In this document: positions 10,661 through 23,678 of the stretch, in pieces
Layout of the letters: each line of letters begins with the position of its first letter
Position numbering within the stretch: the first letter of the stretch is position 1
Assembly (NCBI GenBank): GCA_037039685.1
Contig: JAWNGF010000004.1
Span: 3,906,001-3,970,000 of the forward strand
Direction of reading: 5' to 3'
DNA length: 64,000 nucleotides
Source of the DNA: Ceratobasidium sp. AG-K
Lineage: Eukaryota; Basidiomycota; Agaricomycetes; Cantharellales; Ceratobasidiaceae
Notes under the pieces: model-generated
Database searches by the model: none
Told to the model about the DNA's origin: nothing
The model's input: the letters and a program-made list of their open reading frames with translations, nothing else
Position numbers and translations under genes: made by a program

Positions 10661-11545
10661 TCGCTTTATGTCTATCTCGGCTAACATATCTCCAGTATCT
10701 CTTACATCCATGAGCTGGATATATTCATTCGTTATTCTCTTTCGTAACCATTTGTCGTGCTCTGAGCTGTAGCGCTATCTGCGCTGGATTGTCTGTAATG
10801 CGATCGTTCGTTCTTTTGGCCCACAAGTCGTGTACTACATGTTCAGGCCTGGTGTCCCATCCGCACTGATTTTTCGTAAGTCGCTGTTCTTGTATCTGGC
10901 TGCCTGGCTCCCACACGCTGGTATGCAAACCTTGGTATTGGTGGTGCGGGATGCGAACGTTCGACATAAACCAGTCTATCCCAACAAAAGGTGTCCAGGA
11001 TGGAGAGGGGAGTCACGCATATACCTGGTAACGAGCTCCGGAAACCCAGAATATACGATCCTGCCCGGAAGCTGGCGTAAGTATGGTCCTACGGCATGCA
11101 TGGTGATTAGTCCACTAAGGGTTGTTGGTTGTTCACTAGCCAGGAATATCATTCGCCCACATCACGTGGGAGGTCGAACCTTGATCTGGTTTGAACTGGA
11201 ACACATCATCCAATCCATGCACAGTCATTGCTGCGGGCAGTGCTTGCAACCTCATATGCTCCCCCGTGTCAATAGCCTATACCTACGACACTTTGGTATC
11301 GGCATGTGCTATGTTCTCGACGACTGCGCTCCTAGCGTTGGATTGAATCTCGGTGATGGCGGCTCACACGACTTGACTGCGATCCAGGTGTTGCAGTGCA
11401 TTTGTGTAATGCGCCCAATGAAGGGCATGCGTCCAGCAGAGTCGATTGTGCTCAACGAATAAAATGCGTCGGTTTCGTACCTGGGCACACATCCTCAGAA
11501 TCTCTGGGTTTGGTTCCATACGTCGACTGTCAGTCTCAATCTACA
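10661..11545. other. Spacer; the end resembles the upstream region of RTA1 copy 1
   Basis: Short matches such as CTGCGGGCAGTG (about 11231), GACTGCGATCCAGG (about 11376) and AATGCGCCCA (about 11408) recur in the same order upstream of RTA1 copy 1 (about 5799, 5963 and 6010). The duplication therefore includes at least 300-400 nt of promoter DNA. No gene was recognised. Confidence 0.55.
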
Positions 11546-12844
11546 ATGTTCTCGCTTGGATCAGTCTTAGGTATGCGCCGTGTCACTTGTCATTCATTTC
11601 ACGTGCGGACTGACTCCGCGCCTTGTTTTGTAGCGCCGGTGAAGCTAAATCTGATCCATCACAGGACTTGCCGTTCGACTATGTCCCCACTGGGTGGGTG
11701 GGTATCGTCTTTCTCGCACTATTTGGAGTCACAACTGGTAGGTTTATTCTCCTTCTACCTCGTAAATCCGTAATTATGGGATGGGACTCCTAGTGAGCCA
11801 TCTAATCGAGGCTATGCTCTTTCGGACATGGTTCATGATCCCCACGCTCGTGCTTTGCGGCGTGTGTGAGTTACTTGGTTGGGCCGCGAGATACTGGGGG
11901 CATATCAATCCTCATAGCGGGGACGCGTTTATGATGCAGTGAGTAACCAATAAAGGAAAGAAAGGCGTGCTGACACAGTGAACCTAAGGATTTGTACCAC
12001 TATCATAGCGCCATCGTTCATGACTGCCGCGATGTTCTTGATATTACGCAATATTATCAACGAACTCGGCCCGCAGTATAGTCGTATGCCTACTCGATTC
12101 TGTGAGGTTGCCTTAATCTATGACTCGCGTTGATCGAGCTAAATTTATTATCAGACTCGATGTTGTTCATCTCTGCCGACATACTAGCACTCGTTATCCA
12201 GGCAGCCGGTGGCGCAATAGCGTCCACAGCCAACGACATCGACGGGGCCAATAACGGAGGGAATATCATGCTCGTTGGTATTGTTACCCAGTTCAGTACG
12301 CTCATCCCGCATCTCTTCTCCGTCTGTAGTTGATCAATCATCTTTAGTCGCAATTGTGTTATATACGATCTCTGGGACTTGAGTTCACCGTCCGCTATAC
12401 TCTCGATTGTCCCGCTCGTCCGCAAGCCGAAAGTCGCCGGCACAAGTATACCGGCTGGAATGACGCCTCGCGGGGAATAATGTGGATGCAAGTTGGGCTC
12501 GCATTCGCCACGCTTTTCGTTATCACCAGAAGCGTGTATCGGACAGTCGAGTTATCTGAAGGGTGGTAAGTTGGCGCCCATTCGGCGAATTTGTGTGTGT
12601 CTTGAGAGTTGACTGTAGGAACAGAGCAATCATCTCGACGGAAAAGTGGTTCAATTGGTTTGACGCCATGCCGATTGTGGTAGCTATGTTTGTGAGTCGC
12701 GGGGCATGGATGTGGGGTCTTCAGCTCTGACTTGACTAGACTTTCAACTTGGTTCATCCTGGGTATTTCTTGCGCGATGTTGGGACCATGGTACCTCTTA
12801 ATGCGCGATCATCCAAGGAAAACATTGAACTTCGTGCGGCTTAG
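11546..12844 (+). pseudogene. RTA1-like seven-transmembrane protein, copy 2 (frameshifted)
   Basis: This copy has the same exon order as copy 1: 11546-11570, an exon 2 ending at 11737, then 11794-11938, 11989-12101, 12155-12295, 12348-12565, 12619-12691 and 12740-12844. Many segments are near-identical in protein, for example CELLGWAARYWGH, APSFMTAAMFLIL and STEKWFNWFD. In exon 6, copy 1 has ATC CTT GCA CTT where this copy has one extra base (about 12368-12380). The frame runs into TGA, while the rest of the exon (YTLDCPARPQAES) is in another phase. The exon 1 to exon 2 junction also needs a different donor or acceptor from copy 1. I infer a decaying duplicate, although a sequencing error cannot be excluded. 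Confidence 0.8.
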
Positions 12845-15378
12845 CTACAGGGTAGGTTTTTGGTTTCATTGATGTTCTCGTTCTTGTTGTATTACTGTTG
12901 GGTGCACGTTATGATAACGACGGAAAGGGTTGACTGTATTTTTACCCGAATGTCATGCCGTATCTGTTTCATAGTATCGACATCTCGGGCTAGGGCCAGC
13001 ACTGCGTTGGTGTCCGTGTGGGGCATTAACGTCCACCATGCGGGCGACGCCCAGCAGCTTGACGGGCCTTGATAAGACCGAAATCGAGAACTTTTCGGAG
13101 AAATGATTTTACTATGTTGACAAAGGCAAGCCAGATTGTGGAATACAAGGTTGCCGAAGACATTTCCCACGCCTCTGTTGACAAACAAACACGAGTCAAT
13201 CTTGAAGCCATCCGTTGAGCCGGGATTTGCAGTGAGCCGCCCTCTCGGGAACCGTTCCGTTGGTCGGTTGTGACGGGTCCACAAATGGCAACTATTCCCC
13301 GGTGATATGGCACAAACAAGCGTCAACGTCAAGTACTCTCTTAAGGTTTCCTTGACCTCGTTCATCACTTGCAGACGTCATTTCGCATTTCTCAACGCAC
13401 ATCATTTTCAAAACACAGGGCAACATATTTACAGCAGCTCCCAAAATATCAATGACCTCGCTCAACCACCGTTCGCCGTTCAACATGCTCGAAGGCCATT
13501 TTCTCGACTGCTACGATCGGTGACTTGAAGCACCAAGTACCGTGGATTGCTCGTGTGGTCGAATTGTACGCGTTTCCGTCCTCTATTCAGGCTTCAATAT
13601 AAGGAGCCACGATTGTCTGCAGGCGGGGGCTCTAACAGCCGCGATGGTCACTGAGGCAGGGGCCTGGCAGCAACAACGTCGGGAGTAGGAACAACTCGAG
13701 TTGTCAGTCGTTAAATTATTACTTGCGAGAGTGGCTGACGCGATGCCAGAAATATGAGAATATGTCTTTCCCTCCAAGTCTTGAATCGGCAGATACTGCG
13801 GCCGTGCCTTGGGCGGAGCCCGTCTAACTGAAGGAGGAATCTATTGATTGAGGGCTACGGGAGGTATCTGGCCCACTCACACCGGCTCAGGTACAAACGG
13901 TGAGTCTCTGAACGGGACCACAGCCTGCTAACCCGTTTGTAGCCCACTAACCACCTCGCTCTCTTCACTGTCATCTTTCCACAACCTGCGGCAACATCAT
14001 CCAGTCATCCTCGGCTGGCCTCACTTTCGCCTTGTAAGAACATCACGGAATTTTGTGGAAGCCCCCTTGCCTCTTCTCAATCCTCGGTTGGGCCCATTAG
14101 GCCAAACAGGAAGATGAGGGCTAGTCCGGACTCTCCAACCTGTAAGTCGTTGTTCCGGAAGGTCTCTCCAGACAAGGCCTCTATTAAATCAGGGCAACAT
14201 CGTACTTGGAACAAGGTAAAAACCCCCCGAAAGATGCCTGTGGCAGAGGGAGAAACATTGGCAACGACTTGGGTGCGGTCGGGCATTGTTGGCGCCCCTT
14301 TCGAGACCTCGTCAAAGTCCACTCGGAGGACTGCCCAGCCTGGAAACCTTTCGGCTCCGGATGCGCCTCCCACTCTGGTCTAGGATTCCTTGCTCACGCG
14401 GAGCTCCCTTCTGGCGGCAACTACGACTCAGGACCCTTGGGTACAATTCACGACAGAACCGGCTCATCCGACTTCAATCGTCTGTAGTCCACAAACTGCG
14501 TTTTGCCACCTTCAAACACCCCAGACTCGCGCTCTAATAGAGGATACCCAGATTTCAACACTGCCCATGTGGAATATGGGTTCACACGAGTTGAGCGAGA
14601 CTGTTCCCCTCTCAGCTCGAACCTCCGTGGATATCTCTACTGCGACGTCAATGACAAGGTATGGTCTTGGAGTGGCGTTTCCCTGGCCGAGCTCGAATCA
14701 GCAGCTCGCATGCTTCGGTGGACTAGGGTTTTAGTATTCTAGTGGGCCAGACGGTGGGTCTGGGGGGGGGGTGGCTTGTCGCAGTCAACCGATAACCCGT
14801 AACTCGGCATACACAATCTCAGTAGCGAATACAAAACTTGAACACCTCGCTTACTATGCTTCGGAATGATCATTTTTACGTTTATGATTGTTCGAGGCTG
14901 ACTGTGATGTTTATATTCTTAGTGGGGATAAAATGCTGTAATGCAGAACGTATTTGCGCGGACCTTCGCTTGGATGGTGAAAGGAGAATTTGTAACTGGC
15001 TACGAGCCGAACAGTTCGTGCGTTGATACCGATTATTAGTCCAACGACCTCCATATAGGGTTGGAGTATTGCGATTCAAAAGGAGCACTGTGCAAGATCA
15101 GAGCTTCCGTACTTTCGTACGCCACTCAACACTCGTCACTTGGTTGGAAACCAGCGCCCTTACGCGAGTAACAAGGTGTCATGATCACCTATATGCGATA
15201 AGATGGCTAAATTGATGGTGGTAAACAAATCTGTCCTGTACTGCAGTTCCTTCTTGGCCACCGGTCCGCGATGCCATCAGATCGCCTGATCATCAACCGC
15301 GGACTGAATTGATGCATGTACCTTGAGCCCGTTTTCTACAGATCCACCATCTTTAATTCTCGAGCCCAAGCGCGCATC
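12845..15378. other. 2.5-kb stretch without a recognised gene
   Basis: Several overlapping frames on both strands exist, including + frames at 14114-14742 that contain RGYLYCDVNDKVWSWSG and similar plausible segments. None shows a family signature or a clean exon chain. A G-run of 11 lies near 14762. This could be remnants of a decayed gene, or non-coding DNA. Confidence 0.35.
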
Positions 15379-18300
15379 ATGTCTGGTGGTGGATCGCTTT
15401 CGCGCCTAAGTGATCGCATAAAGCGTCGGCTTCACATTGGCTCAGACCCAAGCTCGGCTTCCTTGCCCAGCATTACAGGCCCTCCACCCCAAGTTATACC
15501 CAACCCAAACGTGTCGACCCCCAGCAATTCAAGTTCTCATGTTCTTGCATTCGCACAATCTTCAGCTGGGACTCAACCGGCAGCCCCCACCCCGTCTTAT
15601 CCACCTCCCGTGACCACAGGTGGGGTTGAAAATCAGACAGCTTCAAGCGCTACGCCTGCGATCTCCAATGCGGGTGCTAGCTCCGGGGGGAAGATCGGGA
15701 GCGGTTCAAAACACCCGGCCTGGCAGGGACTTCAAACTATGTTTGCGGCTCTGCAGACCAGTACCGATGCATTCGGTCCACTCCGGTCGGTGGTCGACGA
15801 ACTTAATCGCTGCGCTGATCTCTACGAGGTATGTGTTTAGCGACCAGACCCTCGACTAATTATAAGTTCTAAGTTTTGCGTTTGAATAGCGAGTAGCTGA
15901 AGCGCGCGACGAATACAATGAGCTCCGGACCTCAATCGACTCATTACTTAGCGACTTGGGACAGTATTTTAGCGGCACGACGACTCCAGTAATGACTGCG
16001 AGTATCAATAATCTGTGCAAGTGAGAGAAACGAGGCAGTCGTACTGGTTAAAGGAACTGATTCAACTGTATAGTGCCATCGAGAAAGAGCTGGAGCTTGT
16101 GAAGAAAAAACAGGGGAGAAGTCGGATCAGGCAACTCGTAGAAGCATCGCAAGACGTTGAGCAAGTACTTGAGTGTTATCAGCGAATTCGTACTCATCTC
16201 GATCGCCTTACGGTGAGCTGCCTCGCTAGTGATATTTTGGAACCACGATTCATGAGACGGTAGCTCAACGTGAACATAAATAGGTGGAAGGTCATAGATG
16301 AATACGCAACAGTGAGTGGCTTCTGTGAGCCCCATATCCCTATATGTGGCGCCGGGATTCAGCCGGTTCAATAAAAGCCGGCCCAAACACGGGGCTTACC
16401 TCTATTTTACGGAGATCTGGGGTCTACAGTGCGGTTGCGCCATTCCAGTTCGAGATCCTAACTCGTTTATAGGAGATGCGGTTGAAGCAGCTCTCACCGA
16501 CACTCTCGGCCGTCTACAACTCAGCGGAATCGGAAGACACTGGTCGGGGTCCGTGTATGAAGGGCACTCGCGAACAGGAACTGGAAAGGCTCCGAACATG
16601 GACACGCAACTCAACGGCAGGGAACATTTATTGGATGAACGGTATGGCCGGAACTGGTAAAACTACAATCGCATATAGTCTCTGTGCCGACATGGACAAG
16701 TCAAAGGAACTTGCTGCTAGCTTCTTTTGCTCGCGACAGATCCCAGAGTGTAGAAGCGTCAAACTCATCATACCAGCGATCGCATATCAGCTCTCTTGCT
16801 TCTCCCGGCCCTTCCGCTACGCTCTATCACAAGTACTCGAGGCAGATCCTGGAGTGCACACTCGGGTGCTAAGAACCCAGTTCGAGAAGCTGCTTGTTGA
16901 ACCTTTACTCGCCGTAAGGACAGCCCTACCATCCGATCTTGTGGTGGTGATCGATGCATTGGACGAGTGCGAGCATGAGAATAGTATTGCTCAAGTACTG
17001 AGCGTACTACTAGATAACTCTGATCTTCCCGTTCGATTTCTACTCTCCAGCCGACCCGAACCAGAGATATATCGCCGAATGATGGCCCGAGTTGGCGACG
17101 ACCTGAACTTACGTTTGGTGTTGCATGACTTAGACAAGGAGCAGGTGGAGCGTGACATTCGACTATTTCTTGGCCACGAGCTCGATGGGATCTTATCTCC
17201 CGCACATATTGCTTCTCTTGCCGATCGGTCCGGGGTACTATTTATCTATGCTGCTACAGCCGCTCGGTACATCAAAGCCGGTGAAAAGTCTGGAGAGCAG
17301 GAAGAACGACTAGGGGTGATACTAGAATCCTATGCTACTTCCCCAAATACCACTACCCGAGCTATCGATACCCTGTACTCAGCCATACTAAAGGGATTGT
17401 TTGAGAATCAGGAACTCAGCCAGGTCACTATAGGAAGAATAAAGAAATTGCTGGATACTGTGGTCTGTTCACAAGAACCAATGACGCTCGATACGCTAGC
17501 AAGCATGCTGCAGCTGAAAAATCAGGGGCAGGTTGAAGGTCTACTGCGGCCACTCAGCTCAGTACTGAACATTTCTGAAGCAACCAGACGCGTTACCATT
17601 CTACACGCGTCTTTCCCTGACTTTCTCCTCGATTGGAATCGATCTACAACAGCGCACTACTGTGATGCGAAATCGAGCCATAGTAGACTAGCCAAGGCAT
17701 GTTTCCGCCTGATCGCAACCAACGTTCCTCAGTTCAATATATGCGCTCTGAGTTCATCTTCCCTCCGTGACGCGGAAGTAATAGATATGGCTAAACGGGT
17801 GGATCAGGCTGTACCCTTGTCATTGTTTTATGCATGCCGATTTTGGGTTTCTCACATGGAGCTTAGCAATGGTGATCTCGACACGAACAAGATGTTATAT
17901 GACTTTCTATCGCTGTATCTGCTATTTTGGATGGAGGTCCTGAACGTGAAAAACAGTATGCGCCTAGGGCCAAACATCATCCAAAGGGCGGAAAACTGGA
18001 GCAATGTGAGCTCCGATACTGTTTCCTAAATCCTTGGCTAACGGTATCGTAGGACCACAAGCTCTCGACGGAGGCGACGGAACTTGCTCACAGTGCGTGG
18101 CGTTTTGTGACCATGTTTGCTGGAAATGCCGTGTCGCAGAGCACTCCACATATCTACGTTTCCATGCTGCCATTCCTATCAGAGTCTAGTCTGATCGCAA
18201 AGCATTACTGGACACGGATGCATTCAGCAGCCAAGATGCATGGGACTGCGCTGACACGACGCCAGCCCGCACTACTAGCTACATGGGCCTTTGACGGAAC

Positions 18301-20391
18301 CCTACTATCGGCGTGTTTTTCCCCCGATGGGTTGCTTATCGCAATGGGCCTCTCGTCCGCTATCTATGTGATAGATGCAACCACAGGTCAAATGATAATA
18401 GGGCCACTCTCTCACGACAAAATCGTAATGGCTGTTGCGTTCTCGCGCGACGGTACGCTCATCGCTTCTGGCTCGGATGACAAAACCGTTCGGGTCTGGC
18501 GCGCTCAAAATGGACAATTGACTATTGCGCCACTTAGGGGTCACAGTAAATCAGTTACATCAGTTTGCTTTTCACCCGACGGCACTCGTATTGTGTCTGG
18601 CTCCAATGATCAGACCATATCCATCTGGGATGTAGAGAGCGGACATATAGCCGTCGGCCCACTTGAAGGATATGGCTCTGGGATAAACTCAGTATGTTTC
18701 TCTCATAACGGTTCTTATATCGTAGCAGGCTCCGAAGACAATACATTACGAGTCTGGAATGCACAGAGCGGCGAGATAACGATTGGTCCACTTAAAGGAC
18801 ATACAGGCCCTGTTAGGTCTGTTTGCTTCTCGCCTGACGGTATGCACATTGTTTCTGGAGCTGGCGACAACACTTTATGTATCTGGAGTACTCAGAGTGG
18901 GGAGATGGTCATTAGCCCGCTGGAAGGACATTCAGACTCGGTCAACTCAGTCGGCTTCTCGCAAGACGGCAAGTACATTATTTCTGGGTCCCACGACCGC
19001 ACCGTTCGAATTTGGAACGTGGAGAATACAACGAGTTCTCCTATAGTGCTAGAGGGACATACATCCTACGTGCGTTCAGTCGCTTTCTCGTTTGATGGGA
19101 CACGCATAGTCTCAACCGGATATGACCGAACCGTCCGAATCTGGGATGTCCGAAATCAAGAAACAGTTGACAGGCCACTTGACGGGCACTCCGACAACGT
19201 TACATCGGTCGTATTTTCGCCAAGCGGGCAGCATCTTCTCTCTGGGTCTCGCGATGGAACAGTTCGGATGTGGGATTCCCAAACTGGCGTAATGTTGGGT
19301 GATGCCCTTGAAGGGCATACTGATGAAGTTAGTTCTGTCTGCTTCTCTCCCGATGGTGTGCATGCCGCCTCTTGCTCCAGTGATGGGACCATCATAATTT
19401 GGAATATAGGAAGTGGACGAAGCGTAATGGGTCCACTCAGCGTCGCTCCTTTATTTGTCTATTCGGCGTGTTTCTCACCCGACGGTTCCTGTCTCGTGTC
19501 TGGCTCTCTTGAAGAATCCGTGAAACTATGGGACGTGAAAACCGGCGAGATGATTGGGGAACCGCTCCAAGGGCATACCAGTTGCGTCCTCGCAGTTTGC
19601 TTCTCGCCAGACGGTAAATACATCGCCTCTGGCTCGCTCGATAACACATTGCGTGTCTGGGACGCGCAGAGTCATCACTGCATCATTGGACCTCTGGAGG
19701 AACACACTGGACCCACCTCTTCGGTTTCCTGGTCGCCCGATGGTTCCCGTATTGTCTCCGGCTCCTGGGATTGTACCCTGCGAGTATGGGATGCAGTGAG
19801 CGGGAAGCTAGATGTCGGACCCCTTGTCGGACATACGGCAAGCATAAATTCTGTTCGCTTCTCGCCCAACGGCTTGTTTATCGCCTCCTGCTCTAGCGGC
19901 AAGGCAATCCGCTTGTGGGATGCACAAACTGGTCAGTTGATTGGCCGCACGTTAGTTGGGCACGCCCCAGCAGTTTCTTCTATCGATATCTCCCCGGATA
20001 ACACCCGTATCGTTTCTGGGTCTAGCGATCTTACAATCCGCATGTGGGACATTCGCGATATTGTGGGGATGCAGGGAACAAAGGGTATTTGTGATTGGTC
20101 TGTCTTTTAATTCGCTCACTAATTGGTACATCATTAGATTCGCAGTCGGAAATCCGAGAGATAGACTTGCATCCTTCTTTTCATCAATCCTGGGAGCTCA
20201 ATGAAGACGGCTGGCTAGTAGATTCCCAGTCCCAACTATTGATATGGGTGCCACTTGACCTTCATACCGCATTACTCAGGCCGTGCAACCCTTTGCTCAT
20301 CTCAACTAAAGGATCTTTTCAGCTCCGTCTTGACCGCACGCAACTTGGAGAGTCTTGGGTCAAGTATTTTGAACCGAACGCCCGAAAATAA
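15379..20391 (+). CDS. NACHT-WD40 STAND protein (fungal NLR-like receptor)
   Basis: Seven exons (15379-15828, 15890-16020, 16074-16212, 16264-16311, 16473-18005, 18053-20084, 20138-20391) add up in frame to 1528 residues. The first about 20 residues are a short basic segment (LSRLSDRIKRRLHI), then a Ser/Pro-rich linker and a helical region (about 110-270). The NACHT domain follows, with Walker A GMAGTGKTT at about 313-321, Walker B LVVVIDALDEC and sensor-like FLLSSRPEPE. About 14 WD40 repeats (xVCFSPDG...SGSxDxTxRxWD) span about 850-1440, enough for two seven-bladed propellers. The C-terminal tail carries DGWLVDSQSQLLIW and GESWVKY. In this class the WD repeats are thought to sense ligands, NACHT to oligomerise and the N-terminus to signal in nonself recognition or cell death. 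ATG 15379 was chosen over 15316 because MSGGGSLSRL starts the conserved part. The gene looks intact. Confidence 0.9.
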
Positions 20392-21275
20392 CGAATGATC
20401 CATGCGGTCTTTGCAGTGCCATACTTGCATTGTGTCTGGATCAGGGCGACATGAGATGCACTACAGTTCACTGGGTATCTGAGCAGTAGATTCATTTTGT
20501 CCCGCCATAGCCTGTGTTTGTGTTTAGATTCATTTTTTTATAGAAATAAAGGCAGCCCGTATGCGTCCCATGATAGGCTGCCCCATCACCATCCGTTCCC
20601 TGGACTATTTCCGGCTGAGGTTTAATCGGTCGAAGCTATGAGAGATATGGATTGAGTGTCATGAATTCAATCGGAAGGCATAAGTGTGTGTGCTACCCCT
20701 CAAATCGTGCTAGTTCGTACCCATTCGTCGTTGCTATAAGTACTACCGCGTGGAATGTCAGTGCCAACCCCGTATACCTGTTGCAACGTTCTTGGGCGCC
20801 ATCCTCCCCCAGGCCAACGAATCGATCGAAAAAGCAAGTGGTATGCGCGCATATATGGACCAGCTGCTTCTGAACCGCAGCGAAATGATGTGTTCGACTA
20901 AATGAGAATGAACGTATTCTGTTGCAGCTAACATAGTACAACGCGTACTCAGACTCTTCGCCAGGCAAGCGCACAAAGCAAGACCGAAATCGAGATAATA
21001 TAAACCAAAAAACTTTTAGGATAACAGACATCACCAACGAAAGGGTATCGCCCAACTCTACGGGTTAAACAAAAAAGAAAACTAAAAAAGCCCAGTCCTG
21101 AGCATTCTCCCCACTCCCGCATCACGACATTCACGAGAAAATGTATATCTGTGTAATCTGTGGATTGACAACCAGAGCCAATCAGACCGCAAGCGGTGCA
21201 ATTGAGGAGAAATCAAGATGGCGCAGCCGTAAGAAAACATTGATCAATCATTCAGTGGGACTCGTCGACCAGCTC
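20392..21275. other. Intergenic, convergent 3' ends
   Basis: The NLR gene and the minus-strand DUF1996 gene end towards each other here. I see a short inverted repeat (GGCAGCC...GGCTGCC, about 20551-20582) but no gene. Confidence 0.45.
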
Positions 21276-23678
21276 TTAATGGATGATCCGGTTCTGCCAC
21301 TCGCGGTGACGGCGAGCATGGGACTTGGGGGCACGCTTGGCCTTCTTGCGGCGCTATAATCGAATGTGTTCAGCAAAGTAGGTGGGGGAGAGCTACGTGA
21401 GACTTACGCAAGTCTTGGGTTTGCTGTTGCCTGGACCGCTAGGAGTAGTGTTGGCACTCTGAGGCTGGGGTACGGGGGTGGAAGTCGCTGCGACGGTGGT
21501 TGACTGAGAAGCATTGTTTTGAACCGCGGCAGGCGTAGGCGCTGGCTGGGAGCCAGGTTGGCCCGCGGCGGGTTCAGAATCCGGGTTGCCTGACGAAGGC
21601 TGGCCAGCCGAGGCAAGAGTAGAGGTGGTCGCCGGCTCGGAGGCCGCGGCGGGAACACCGTACTCGTAAGACGAGCTGGTAGCGGATGGGGCGGAACCAG
21701 TCTCAGCGCTTCCAGCGGCAGTCTGGGTCGTTGCCGAAGTCGCAGTGGCCGAAGCATCATACCCGTAGGGATCCGAGGCAGTTGCGGAAGGGCCGGGGGC
21801 GCCATACTGATTAGGGTCGTACGAATAGCTGGAAGTAGCCGTGGTCGAGCCGGTCTGGCCCTCAGACTCGGTTTGGGCTGCCGCGGGTGTAGATGTTGGG
21901 GCAGAGGAAGTCGTCGACGTCGAAGCGGTGCTGGCGTCGATTATCTTGGCCCGAGCTCCATTGGCAAGAGGGAGCGAGAGCTTGTGCTCAGGAACTTCGT
22001 AGCGGGATACAGGCTCGACGGCCGCCACCTCGTGCTCCATTGTGCAGGCTGGCTTGGTACGTGCCTCGGCGGGCCAGATCGGGTTGCATCCGGGAAGCGC
22101 GTTGATCGGAGCGACTAGTCCAACTTCTCTGCAACAAATGAAGTTACGTCAGCGTCGGTTTAATTGAACAACTTGTTGGTTCTCACTCATCAGCAATAAG
22201 ACCCTCACTACGGCATTTGAACGCATTTTCGACGCTGAGGGTCTCTGCGAGTGGCCCACACTTCTGAAGGTCCATTTCGGGTGCATTAGGAGCATTGCAT
22301 TGCTGCAGAGTCCGCTCGAGAGTGTCGCCGTCCCACTAGATATATTAGTTAGCGTGGGATCATATCTCGACCGAACAATACGAATATACGCACGCCATTG
22401 AGAAAGTCCGCGTGGAATGCTGAGCCCGGTTGTCAGCGCCAAGGCACACATGTCAAAATTTTCAGACTTACTCAAACCCAGGGTATCACCGTTGGACAGA
22501 ACCCAGTTGTCAGTGTTGGCGCCACGGTACTGCTGGTGCTCGTTCATGAAGTAAAAGTTCCTAACAATATGCATAAGCTCCTGCCGACTTGGTGAGCAAG
22601 TGTCACCCACTCGAGGAAGATGGTTGGGTATTTGATACTATGGCTCGGCGGGCAGTTGTATCCGTTGGGGCCGTCAAGAGGATACTTCATATGCGAGCTG
22701 GGACCCCAGTTCAGCATCAGCCAGATATCAAAACGGTAGAATACTCACTAGTGATCATCCGAATCCAAACGTCCATCGGAGCAGCTGGGAAAGAAGATAC
22801 CAGCGTTCAACACACCGCAACCATTGGGAGCGTCGTTGGGGATGTATGGCCTCTGTCCCTCAAGGGATCCACCATTGCCTTGGCCTTGAACTGCACCGGC
22901 CGAGCATCCCCACCTAATAGCGTTGATCTAGAACCCGCGTCAGTTATTAGAACGCATACTGCTAACCGAAGCACACACATGAGGGTCCATAGCTTGCTGC
23001 TGGTCGTAGCTCAATTGGCCCCGCGGGGGGTACGTCTGGGGACGGGAGTCGGATCGCCCACCAGCAATCACCCTGAAACCCTTGGGGAACGGCTTGACGG
23101 GAGTGGTACCGTTGAGGGCTTTCAAGAAGTAGTAGATACGGGTCGTGGTGACCACGGCCGAGTATGACCCATTGCCATGATTGTAGTAAACTTGTGGGGT
23201 CCAGTAAGACGACCTAGAATACGAAGATCCGCGTTAGCATGTTTCAGCCCGCAAGCTATGGACAGGTTAGATGAAGTGGAGAAAGGAAGCGCGATTTTGA
23301 GTAGTATTCGAAATTACCACGCACTTGTCGGCGCCAACCATAGTGGAAGAGCACTTGGCCTGGGCCAGTTTTTCAGGAGTCCCAGAGTCGGGGCTAAAGT
23401 TGGAGGCCCCCATAACAACATGGGCATGTGGACCAATGCCCTGCAACATTGAACCATCAGCGTTTGCTAAAAGGATCGGCGAATACACTTACCCCCGGGT
23501 TCATCAACGGGTCAATGCGCGTCAGCGAAAGAGTGCTAGGAGTATGTTAACACATGGACTAGAAGAAAGGCCATGAGAAAACTTACGAGACCTGACTGAG
23601 GATGAAGTGGTCGCCTGCGTTGACAATGCCAGCCAACAGAGCCCCGGCAGCGAGTGCGCGAGAAAGAGAAAACACCAT
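21276..23678 (-). CDS. Secreted DUF1996-domain protein
   Basis: Eleven exons add up in frame to 604 residues: 23678-23587, 23535-23493, 23440-23325, 23213-22979, 22927-22749, 22697-22611, 22560-22472, 22419-22394, 22335-22187, 22128-21408 and 21353-21276. A signal peptide (LSRALAAGALLAGIVNA) is followed by the DUF1996 domain: RIDPLMNPGGIGPHAHVVMG, YWTPQVYYNHGNGSY, PFPKGFRVIAGG, RWGCSAG, MKYPLDG, then NDWxxGDTLGLSFHADF-like and NGWDGDTLERTLQQC. A Ser/Thr/Pro-rich tail of about 200 residues ends in a basic C-terminus (RRKKAKR). DUF1996 is a fungal extracellular domain of unknown activity. The tail suggests heavy O-glycosylation. The donor GTGGGT at 22610 was chosen because it keeps the frame (LE|NFYFMNEH). 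Confidence 0.88.

Noticed and set aside
12354..12569. Separate small gene in RTA1 copy 2
   Set aside because: It is the remainder of exon 6 of the RTA1 copy after a one-base frameshift.
22149..22610. Extended frame in the middle of the DUF1996 gene reading through 22561-22610
   Set aside because: The donor GTGGGT at 22610 and acceptor at 22561 give an intron that keeps the conserved frame on both sides.
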